The translations under genes were made by a program, and so were the position numbers. This document shows positions 1-5,067 of a DNA stretch of 5,811 bases, one piece after another. Source of the DNA: an uncultured Collinsella sp. (GTDB lineage Bacteria > Actinomycetota > Coriobacteriia > Coriobacteriales > Coriobacteriaceae); assembly GCA_900549185.1 (NCBI GenBank), contig URNM01000112.1, positions 1 through 5,811 of the forward strand. Reading direction: 5' to 3'. A model generated the notes under the pieces. That model saw nothing but the letters and a program-made list of their open reading frames with translations. It was not told the origin of the DNA and did not search any database. Every line of letters begins with the position of its first letter. Position 1 is the stretch's first letter.

Positions 1-48
1 CGAGATCGCTCAGTGTCTCGTGGGCTCGGAGATGTGTATAAGAGACAG
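1..48. other. Nextera i7-side adapter (non-biological)
   Basis: Bases 1-6 (CGAGAT) match the end of the Illumina P7 oligo. Bases 7-14 (CGCTCAGT) sit where the i7 index belongs, 15-29 are GTCTCGTGGGCTCGG, and 30-48 are the 19-bp Tn5 mosaic end AGATGTGTATAAGAGACAG. This is library adapter, not genome. From memory, the index corresponds to Nextera XT v2 N724, read as ACTGAGCG. Any reading frame crossing base 48 is artificial. Confidence 0.98.
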
Positions 49-467
49 GCGTGGTCCAGGGCCTGATCATTACCGTGCTGGTGCTGGCGAGCTTCTTTGT
101 GGGCGTGTACTTTGACATGGGCTACATCCACATCGCCGATATGATCGCCGGCAATGCCGACGAGGAAGGCGTGATGATGGCATTCATCACGCTCAACATG
201 GTCGAGATTTTCCACTGCTTCAATATGCGCAGCCGTCGTGCGTCGCTGTTCACCATGAAGAAGCAGAACAAGTGGCTGTGGGCTTCCGCCGCGCTGGCAC
301 TGGTGCTGACGGTGATCGTAACCGTGCAGCCGACGCTTGCCGAGATGTTCTTTGGCCCTGTGACGCTTGAGCTTAAGGGCGTTATCGCCGCGCTGGGCCT
401 TGCCTTCCTGATCATTCCGCTGATGGAGATCTACAAGGCGATCATGCGCGCGGTCGAGAAGGAGTAA
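49..467 (+). CDS. P-type cation (Ca2+-type) ATPase, C-terminal fragment
   Basis: This is the 3' end of a larger gene. The frame is open from the first genomic base and the first full codon is the GTG at 51, which is an internal valine rather than a start. The 138 visible residues form the C-terminal transporter domain of a P2-type ATPase, corresponding to helices M7-M10. Hydrophobic segments lie at about 3-22, 41-58, 73-92 and 107-133. The stretch around 48-62 (NMVEIFHCFNMRS) matches the family pattern of an acidic residue in M8 followed by F-x-x-FN-x-RS at the membrane edge. Family members pump Ca2+ or related cations across the cytoplasmic membrane at the cost of ATP. The phosphorylation (DKTG) and nucleotide-binding domains lie outside the fragment, so ion specificity cannot be confirmed. 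The stop is TAA at 465-467, and a strong terminator follows about 160 bp downstream. Confidence 0.88.
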
Positions 468-480
468 GTTAACCTGTCCG

Positions 481-569
481 GGGCCCGCCCCTGCGTGTTT
501 TCTTCTTCGCTGGTCCTCGCGCTTCGCGCTGCGGGATCGCTCAGAAGAAAACACTCCCGGGGCGGGCCC
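481..569. repeat. Long GC-rich inverted repeat (extragenic hairpin)
   Basis: The outer arms GGGCCCGCCCC (481-491) and GGGGCGGGCCC (559-569) are perfectly complementary. After a short unpaired step, a second pair follows: GTGTTTTCTTCT (495-506) with AGAAGAAAACAC (543-554). The core around 510-540 contains further GC-rich self-complementarity (GCGC-TTC-GCGC). It begins 13 bp after the ATPase stop. The size, position and layered arms resemble a repetitive extragenic palindrome or transcript-end hairpin. Copy number elsewhere in the genome cannot be seen. No open frame with gene-like features crosses 468-727; besides this hairpin that gap holds the terminator at 629-664. Confidence 0.8.
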
Positions 570-628
570 TGTGGTATCCTTGCTGGCTTTCTCGCGCGCG
601 GATGAAAAAGGGCTGAGGGAAAGTTTGT

Positions 629-664
629 GAGCTGGTCGGGCTTTGCCCGGCCAGCTCTATTTTT
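629..664 (+). terminator. Rho-independent terminator after the ATPase gene
   Basis: A 13-bp stem (629-641 with 645-657, one G-U pair) closes a 3-nt TTT loop and is followed by TATTTTT on the plus strand. It ends the ATPase transcript. Read on the minus strand the stem is not followed by a U tract, so it would at best be a weak terminator for the convergent accessory operon ending at 728. Confidence 0.88.
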
Positions 665-727
665 AGAGCATTTGCTCGACCGACTCTTTTTGTGAGCTGG
701 ATTGTATGGGGTTGAATCGGCGACGCG

Positions 728-1057
728 TTAGGAGAAGCCGGGAACGTCGCTGAAGGGGATTTGGGGCATAAAGAGAACGATGACGGCCATAATTCCCCAG
801 TAGATTTGCAGAGGTAGCGGAGCCGATATCAGGGCATTAAAGAAGGACAAACCCTTTTTGCTTCCATATAGCTGGACCGAGCTGAGAAGAGCAATTCCAA
901 AAGAGATGGCGCTCGGCCAGCATGCTTTGACAATGAGGCTAAGGAAATAGCATATTAATGTTATCGCTATGCACCCAATGCCCCAGAGCCACTTCTTGTT
1001 GAGGAAATACTGGATACCCCATACACCAATTACGGGGGCAATGATGACTGGCAACAT
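728..1057 (-). CDS. Small four-helix membrane protein, possible immunity protein
   Basis: Unrecognised 109-residue protein, almost entirely hydrophobic. Candidate transmembrane helices lie at about 2-19, 23-43, 47-64 and 82-100. Lysines after helix 1 (KK 21-22) and after helix 3 (KK 67-68), with an acidic C-terminal tail, would orient it in the cytoplasmic membrane. The start ATG at 1057 is preceded by AGGAT, which overlaps the TAG stop of the upstream gene. The 9-bp gap and shared ribosome-binding site suggest translational coupling to the secreted protein. It is the last gene of the three-gene minus-strand operon and its A/T-rich codon use differs from the flanking core genes. Its size, topology and position right after a putative secreted effector fit a self-immunity protein, but no immunity family was recognised. 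It could equally be a partner in export or anchoring. Confidence 0.72.
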   Translation of the reverse strand: MLPVIIAPVIGVWGIQYFLNKKWLWGIGCIAITLICYFLSLIVKACWPSAISFGIALLSSVQLYGSKKGLSFFNALISAPLPLQIYWGIMAVIVLFMPQIPFSDVPGFS

Positions 1058-1066
1058 AGCCGTATC

Positions 1067-1564
1067 CTAACTATTTATACAACGAATGTATTCTTCGGAG
1101 TTGGGGGGATAGACGCTGCAAGGTAGACGGTACGTGTTGCCTGCGGGTACGGGGCGTCCAAGGAGTTGCTTTGCTGCATACTCAGTCCAATAACCTCCGG
1201 TTATGCTTATGAACTTCTTAATAAGTCCGTCGATTACAACCCCCGTTACATAGCCGATGAGTTCTTTTCCAATAAAAATGGCAATTTTGACGATCCATTC
1301 TTTAGCGCCGCGTGTGGCAGCTGCTAAATCATCCAAAGACAGGGTCTGGAATCGATCGATAATTTGGACATCTCCGTTTTCATCTAGTGCGTATGTCGTC
1401 CATCCTGTGCCGGACTCATTGACAGCTTCAATGTACTCTTCGGCAGAAGGGAACTCTACTTCAAGAGGTTGCGCCTTAGATTGCTTTGGTGAAATGGCAA
1501 TTGAGCAAAGCGCAACTGCGCTTGCGATGAATGACTTACGGCTTACGGGAACGTTACGTAGCAT
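1067..1564 (-). CDS. Secreted protein with hydrophobic segment and C-terminal Cys pair; putative effector
   Basis: No family recognised. The ATG at 1564 was chosen because AGGAGG sits 6 nt upstream (1571-1576) and an N-terminal signal sequence starts exactly there; the frame extends further upstream but would overlap the preceding gene. The product is 165 residues. Residues 1-31 form a signal peptide: basic start, SRKSF at 8-12, hydrophobic core 12-25, likely cleavage after SKA (31). The mature part of about 134 residues has an acidic N-terminal half (32-80), one long hydrophobic/amphipathic stretch (about 88-122, with interspersed K, E and D), and a tail with exactly two cysteines, C149 and C162. 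These could form a disulfide, matching the thioredoxin-like protein encoded just upstream (17-bp gap). A mature secreted protein with one membrane-active-looking segment, a disulfide partner and a downstream membrane protein is compatible with a bacteriocin or other secreted toxin; this is inference. A surface-anchored structural protein is an alternative. Confidence 0.75.
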   Translation of the reverse strand: MLRNVPVSRKSFIASAVALCSIAISPKQSKAQPLEVEFPSAEEYIEAVNESGTGWTTYALDENGDVQIIDRFQTLSLDDLAAATRGAKEWIVKIAIFIGKELIGYVTGVVIDGLIKKFISITGGYWTEYAAKQLLGRPVPAGNTYRLPCSVYPPNSEEYIRCINS

Positions 1565-1581
1565 GTGTATCCTCCTGACAT

Positions 1582-2016
1582 TTAGCGTGACATTGCTGTG
1601 TTGTTCAGATTCAGCCTCCAATCCGTGAAACGCATTTCAAACGAATCAAGCGTGGAAAGGTCGAACTCGGACGCTATCTTTCCTTCAGAGATGGCAAAAA
1701 TTGAAGGATAAAACTCGAATGACGGCAGAAGCGCCTTAAGTGTTTCCCTATCAACCTCCTTTTGGCTCTTAGGGACAACGAGGATCTCGATGTCGTTCTT
1801 GAGACTCGGCGAAAGCGAGCGTTCTGCCGCACGGAGCTCTTCACAGGCCGGGCAGCCCTCCAGCTCAATTTGCACGATAAAAGATTCGCCTTTGCTTAAT
1901 TTCGATCGAAATTCGGGCAATGAGATATTGATTGGATCGGAATTGGTTCGTACTGACGAGAAGAGGGCGAAAAGGGACAGCGATAAGATAAGGATAAGGA
2001 CGGCTTGCTTTCTCAT
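1582..2016 (-). CDS. Membrane-anchored thioredoxin-like protein (CPAC)
   Basis: The product is 144 residues. An uncleaved signal anchor or signal peptide covers about 4-21, and no lipobox is present. A thioredoxin-fold region follows at about 31-130. The active site is CPAC (55-58) in the setting ELEGCPAC, directly after a beta-strand-like FIVQIEL. The expected cis-proline is P104 in FYPSIF. The protein is predicted to sit outside the cytoplasmic membrane and catalyse thiol-disulfide exchange. It is first in the three-gene operon, so the obvious candidate substrate is the secreted two-cysteine protein encoded 17 bp downstream. Small exported thioredoxin-like proteins of this type (PedC-like bacteriocin accessory proteins) are known in bacteriocin operons of Firmicutes; similarity to them is by architecture only. 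The start ATG at 2016 has GGAGGA 4 nt upstream (2021-2026). The direction (oxidase or reductase) cannot be told from sequence, and no DsbB or CcdA partner is visible. Confidence 0.82.
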   Translation of the reverse strand: MRKQAVLILILSLSLFALFSSVRTNSDPINISLPEFRSKLSKGESFIVQIELEGCPACEELRAAERSLSPSLKNDIEILVVPKSQKEVDRETLKALLPSFEFYPSIFAISEGKIASEFDLSTLDSFEMRFTDWRLNLNNTAMSR

Positions 2017-2031
2017 GGGTCCTCCAAACTC

Positions 2032-2053
2032 TATAAAGTTAAATTACTTTATA
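2032..2053. promoter_or_regulatory. Operator-like inverted repeat in divergent promoter region
   Basis: TATAAAGT (2032-2039) and ACTTTATA (2046-2053) are perfect 8-bp arms around a 6-bp centre. The site lies 16 bp upstream of the thioredoxin-like gene and in the 161-bp divergent space (2017-2177) shared with the DUF2975/XRE genes. On the minus strand it overlaps the best -10-like hexamer, TATAAA (2053-2048); no convincing -35 accompanies it. For the plus strand a -10-like TACAAT lies at 2139-2144, also without a good -35. The dyad overlapping the minus promoter suits a repressor site, plausibly for the XRE protein encoded nearby, but ordinary AT-rich promoter composition could produce part of it. 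Confidence 0.45.
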
Positions 2054-2177
2054 TAAAACATTAAATAAAGATTCTTAAAAATGAACGGTATCGATTTGCT
2101 GGTAAACGGTTTTGAGCGAGAGCGGTTGGATTGAAAAGTACAATGAACGCAGGGAAATAAGGAAAAAAGGAGGAGAA

Positions 2178-2666
2178 ATGAAAGATCGCGATATACATCT
2201 GCGGTTGACGACGAGTTTTCTGACAATCTTCTGTATCGCCCTGGCGGTTCAAGCGCTATGTTGCGTGGTGTTGTTCGTTCATCTTGCGAACCTGTTGCTC
2301 ATCGAGGGTATCTCTGCGGTGAGCGGCGGATTTCTGCTCTTGTTTATGGTTAGCACGCTTTGCGACGCTGCAACGTTTCTTCTGTTTACGATTCTGACGG
2401 CGAAAGTCAGGCATGAGGGTCGTCCTTTTGGTAAGTGGCAGACCAGGATTTTGGTCGCGGCTGGCCTCCTGATGTCGGTAAAAGCCGTCATCAGCATCAT
2501 ATGGCCGACGATTCAATTACCATACAGCAATGTTCTTGGAACGGCTGAGCCCGTGTTTCCCGAGTTTGATTTTCAATCGCTTTCTTACGGACTCGTTTTC
2601 TTTGCGTTGGCGGGGGTCTTTGAATACGGTAGGGTATTGCAGGAAGATGCAGACGAGATTCTCTAG
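2178..2666 (+). CDS. DUF2975 family membrane protein
   Basis: The product is 162 residues with four predicted transmembrane helices at about 12-36, 48-74, 89-112 and 134-149. The pattern fits DUF2975 proteins: a basic loop with RHEGRPF (78-84) before helix 3, and a last helix ending in VFEYGRVLQEDADEIL, close to the family's C-terminal F-x-x-G-x-x-L-x-E-x-x-x-x-x. These proteins (B. subtilis YoaS type) are regularly encoded with a small XRE regulator, as here, where the regulator starts 11 bp downstream. Their function is not established; a membrane partner or modulator of the regulator is a reasonable inference. The ATG at 2178 was chosen for the AAGGAGG at 2167-2173; the frame is open further upstream to a TTG at 2112, which lacks a good ribosome-binding site and would add a charged extension before the membrane part. 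Confidence 0.82.
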   Translation: MKDRDIHLRLTTSFLTIFCIALAVQALCCVVLFVHLANLLLIEGISAVSGGFLLLFMVSTLCDAATFLLFTILTAKVRHEGRPFGKWQTRILVAAGLLMSVKAVISIIWPTIQLPYSNVLGTAEPVFPEFDFQSLSYGLVFFALAGVFEYGRVLQEDADEIL

Positions 2667-2677
2667 GGGGTGGCACG

Positions 2678-2929
2678 GTGCCGATTGTTATGCGTCTTGA
2701 CCGCGTGATGGCGGACCGTAAAATCTCGTCGCAGGAACTTGCCGAAATCATTGGAATATCGCCTGTTAATCTGTCTCGAATTAAAACGGGAAGACTCAAG
2801 GGGATCCGCTTTTCTACACTTCAAGCAATGTGCGAGGCGCTTCATTGCAAGCCCGGCGACATCATCGATTGGATGGATGATGACGAGTACGCCGCAGCAT
2901 TTGGTAAGTCGGACGGAACAATGCGTTAA
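2678..2929 (+). CDS. XRE/Cro-CI family HTH regulator (YozG-like)
   Basis: This is a complete 83-residue one-domain DNA-binding protein. The N-terminus reads MPIVMRLDRVMADRKIS, the usual start of YozG-type (HTH_26) regulators, and supports the GTG start at 2678, with AGGGGG 7 nt upstream overlapping the stop of the DUF2975 gene. The helix-turn-helix spans about 18-40 (ELAEIIGISPVNLSRIKTG), followed by the family signature IRFSTLQAMCEALHCKPGDI at about 43-62. The tail 66-83 is acidic and then polar. It is co-transcribed with the DUF2975 gene. The likely targets are its own promoter and the divergent three-gene operon, via the dyad at 2032-2053; this is inferred from arrangement, not shown. Confidence 0.92.
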   Translation: MPIVMRLDRVMADRKISSQELAEIIGISPVNLSRIKTGRLKGIRFSTLQAMCEALHCKPGDIIDWMDDDEYAAAFGKSDGTMR

Positions 2930-2932
2930 AAT
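2901..2932 (+). promoter_or_regulatory. Possible rsgA promoter overlapping the end of the XRE gene
   Basis: A good -10 hexamer, TAAAAT (2927-2932), overlaps the XRE stop codon. Upstream, TTGGTA (2901-2906) is a partial -35, but the 20-bp spacer is longer than optimal. Initiation here would give an rsgA leader of about 30 nt. The alternative is read-through from the DUF2975/XRE promoter, since no terminator separates the genes. Confidence 0.35.
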
Positions 2933-2970
2933 ACCTGCTCAGTTGTGTGGTTTTGTGCTGGGAGGCGCTT

Positions 2971-4155
2971 GTGGGCAAGGCTAAGGCTAAAGCGAAGAAA
3001 AAGACGACGGGGGCGCGGGCTAAGCGCGATCGTCGTCGGAAGCTTGCGACCGAGGCCCCCGCGTCTGCCGAGGAGCTGCTGGCAAGCGTGCCGGGGCTCG
3101 ATGCGCTGCGGGATGTTCCGGCGTTTGATGACCTGCCGGCCGATGAAGCCCAGCAGACTGCCTTTGATGATTTCTGCGCACATGCCGAGGAACCCGAGCA
3201 GATGCGGCTGGGTGCCGTGGTGCGCTTGGATCGCGGGTTTCCGCTGGTGGCGACTGCCGACGACACCTTTCGTGCCGAGCATGCCGTGGGGTTTGCCAAA
3301 TCGCGCGGCGAGGATGAGGTCCTGCTGCCTGCCGTGGGAGACCGTGTGGCGGTGCGCCGCGCTCCCGGGCACGATATGGGCGTGATTGAGTGCGTGCTGC
3401 CGCGCCGTACGAGCTTTGAGCGTTGGCGCGGCCGTGCCCGCGGAGAGCGCCAGGTGCTCTGCTCCAATGTGGATAGCGTGCTAATCGTGCTGGCGCTCGG
3501 TGCCGGCGAGGTGCTGCTCGACCGCGTGGCGCGCTCGCTGGTGTTGGCGCTCGACTGCGATGCCGAGCCGGTGGTGGTGCTCACCAAAGCTGACCGCTGC
3601 GATGCCGAGGAGCTCGAGCGCGATCTGGACCGCGTGCGCCGCCTGGTGGGTCCGGACGTGCGCGTGATCGTGACGTCCTCTGCCGAGGGCCGCGGCCTGG
3701 ACGAGGTCCGTGCCTGCGTGCCTACCGGGAGCTGCGCCATGATTCTGGGCGAGTCGGGCGCCGGCAAGTCGACGCTGCTCAATGCGCTGCTGGGCCACGA
3801 TACGTTGGCGACCGGCGGTGTGCGCGAACGCGACGACCAGGGCCGTCACACTACCGTCGCGCGCGTGATGGTGGCGCTGCCGGGCGACGCCGGCGTGATC
3901 GCCGATGCCCCGGGCCTGCGCAGTCTACCGCTCGTGGGTCACGAGCGGGGTCTGGCGCGCGCCTTCCCCGAGATTGTCGAGGCATCGCGCGCGTGCCGGT
4001 TTGGCGATTGCACGCATACCCATGAGCCGGGTTGCGCTGTTCGCGAGGCCGAGGACGCCGGGCAGATCGACAGCCTGCGTTTGGAAACGTTCCAAAACCT
4101 GGCGTCATCCATGCGCGTGAGTGCTCAAATGCTCGATCCCGATGTCCATCTGTAA
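2971..4155 (+). CDS. rsgA: Ribosome small-subunit-dependent GTPase RsgA
   Basis: RsgA is a cytoplasmic GTPase acting late in 30S subunit maturation. The GTG at 2971 was chosen for GGGAGG (2960-2965) 5 nt upstream and for the basic start it gives (V/M-GKAKAKAKKK). The product is 394 residues. Domains in order: a basic, then acidic N-terminal extension (1-78); an OB-fold (about 79-153, ending PRRTSFER); and a circularly permuted GTPase with motifs in the order G4 TKAD (205-208), G5 SSA (236-238), G1 GESGAGKS (260-267), G2 region GRHTTV (291-296) and G3 DAPG (312-315). The C-terminal zinc knuckle is C342-x4-C347-x-H349-x5-C355. This permuted order plus the zinc motif is diagnostic. It is longer than typical RsgA (roughly 300-350 residues) because of the N-terminal extension. 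G4 has T where N is usual and G3 has A where T is usual. Codon use is strongly G/C-ending, unlike the accessory genes just upstream. Confidence 0.96.
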   Translation: MGKAKAKAKKKTTGARAKRDRRRKLATEAPASAEELLASVPGLDALRDVPAFDDLPADEAQQTAFDDFCAHAEEPEQMRLGAVVRLDRGFPLVATADDTFRAEHAVGFAKSRGEDEVLLPAVGDRVAVRRAPGHDMGVIECVLPRRTSFERWRGRARGERQVLCSNVDSVLIVLALGAGEVLLDRVARSLVLALDCDAEPVVVLTKADRCDAEELERDLDRVRRLVGPDVRVIVTSSAEGRGLDEVRACVPTGSCAMILGESGAGKSTLLNALLGHDTLATGGVRERDDQGRHTTVARVMVALPGDAGVIADAPGLRSLPLVGHERGLARAFPEIVEASRACRFGDCTHTHEPGCAVREAEDAGQIDSLRLETFQNLASSMRVSAQMLDPDVHL

Positions 4156-4173
4156 TTGATTTTTCCTATGACA

Positions 4174-4207
4174 GCCGTCTTCCAACTGTTCGGGAGACGG
4201 CTTTTTT
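4174..4207 (+). terminator. Rho-independent terminator after rsgA
   Basis: A 10-bp stem with one G-U pair (GCCGTCTTCC at 4174-4183, GGGAGACGGC at 4192-4201) closes an 8-nt loop and is followed by six T residues (4202-4207). It lies 18 bp after the rsgA stop and separates rsgA from the pilus genes. The rest of the 252-bp gap to 4408 holds the promoter region of the pilus operon. Confidence 0.93.
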
Positions 4208-4278
4208 GCTGCGGAAAAGCCTCGAAACATGCAGTTTGCTGACGTGCTGGCCAAAACCTTGCCACGAGCTTGACGGGC

Positions 4279-4333
4279 TGGTCAGCTTTTGGTCAGCGAT
4301 TGGTTTGACATCGAAAACCAAGATCGCGATTGT
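4279..4333 (+). promoter_or_regulatory. Promoter region of the Flp/Tad pilus operon with repeats
   Basis: A consensus -35 TTGACA (4305-4310) is followed 17 bp later by GATTGT (4328-4333), a poor -10. Just upstream lie two direct copies of TGGTCAGC (4279-4286 and 4290-4297) spaced 11 bp, one helical turn. An inverted repeat TTGGTTT (4300-4306) / AAACCAA (4315-4321) straddles the -35. The mix of a strong -35, weak -10 and phased repeats fits a regulated promoter. The transcript start would be about 70 nt before the cpaB start codon. Confidence 0.45.
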
Positions 4334-4407
4334 GCCGCTTTGCGCTCTGACCGCCCAGACAATGGTGGTACGGGCATTCGCCCGGCACTGCCATGAGAGG
4401 AGCGGCC

Positions 4408-5067
4408 GTGAACAAGAGCAAGCGCATCGCCATCAGTCTGGTCGCGGGCGTGCTCGCTGCTCTGCTCTGCATGGTTTACGGCTCGTCGATCCGCTCGCAA
4501 GCCGAACAGGTCCAGGCTGAGACCTTGGCCAAGTACGGTGGCGATCGCGTCGAGGTATGCGTCGCGGCGCGTGATATCGATGTGGGCGAGACCCTCGATG
4601 AGACCAATGTCATAACCCAAGAATGGCTGACGAGTCTGCTGCCGCGTGACGCGGCGACCGAGCTGCGCCAGGTGCGCGGCGACGTGACGACTTCGCGTAT
4701 TCCCAAAAACGCCGTGATCTGCAATGTCTACACCAAGGCCGAGAGCCACAAGCTCGAGGTGCCTAAGGGCAAAGTCGCCGTTTCGGTGGCGGTCGATGCC
4801 GAGCACTCGGTCGGCGGCGCCACGGGCGTGGGCAGCTACGTGGATGTGTATGTGCAAAAAGACGGCGTAACCGATCGACTGTGCGGCGCGTACGTGATCG
4901 ATACCAGTGAGGATTCCGGTGCCACGCGCGAGGGCAAGATCGAATGGGTGACGCTGGCGGCTGACCCCGAAGACGTCAAGGAACTGCTGGGAGCCTCGGG
5001 CAAGGGAACGGTCAGCTTGACGATTCCCGCCACGGCGCGCGGCAAAAAGAGCGGAGGCGACGAGTGA
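4408..5067 (+). CDS. cpaB: CpaB/RcpC-like Flp pilus assembly protein (SAF domain)
   Basis: The product is 219 residues from the GTG at 4408, which has AGGAG at 4398-4402 five bases upstream and gives a clean basic start (MNKSKR). An earlier in-frame ATG at 4393 overlaps the ribosome-binding site. An N-terminal membrane anchor covers about 7-25. A SAF domain follows at about 48-108 (VEVCVAARDIDVGETL, then TTSRIPKNAVI), and then a CpaB-type C-terminal region (about 118-208: VPKGKVAVSVAVDAEHSVGG, VGSYVDVYV). CpaB is an envelope-side component of the Tad/Flp pilus machine in other bacteria; in an organism without an outer-membrane secretin its exact partner is unclear. It is the first gene of the visible operon and overlaps the CpaE-like gene by one base. 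The symbol is by family similarity; the protein is shorter than many CpaB proteins. Confidence 0.85.
   Translation: MNKSKRIAISLVAGVLAALLCMVYGSSIRSQAEQVQAETLAKYGGDRVEVCVAARDIDVGETLDETNVITQEWLTSLLPRDAATELRQVRGDVTTSRIPKNAVICNVYTKAESHKLEVPKGKVAVSVAVDAEHSVGGATGVGSYVDVYVQKDGVTDRLCGAYVIDTSEDSGATREGKIEWVTLAADPEDVKELLGASGKGTVSLTIPATARGKKSGGDE

Noticed and set aside
664..700. Second terminator (GAGC-ATTT-GCTC and the T run at 687-691)
   Set aside because: The short stem is not directly followed by the T run, and no longer pairing places the Ts correctly.
1493..1516. Lipobox at Cys20 of the secreted protein
   Set aside because: The residues before the cysteine are V-A-L, without the small residue needed at -1, and a better signal peptidase I site (SKA) follows.
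1565..1621. Upstream start (1621) for the secreted protein
   Set aside because: It would overlap the thioredoxin-like gene, lacks the AGGAGG, and would bury the signal peptide behind a charged 19-residue extension.
1257..1628. Plus-strand open frame of 123 codons opposite the secreted protein
   Set aside because: Antisense to a gene with a strong ribosome-binding site and signal peptide. It has no domain or ribosome-binding site of its own.
2862..3782. Minus-strand open frame of 306 codons over rsgA
   Set aside because: Ser/Arg/Thr-rich low-complexity translation typical of the antisense of a high-GC gene. RsgA on the plus strand has all family motifs.
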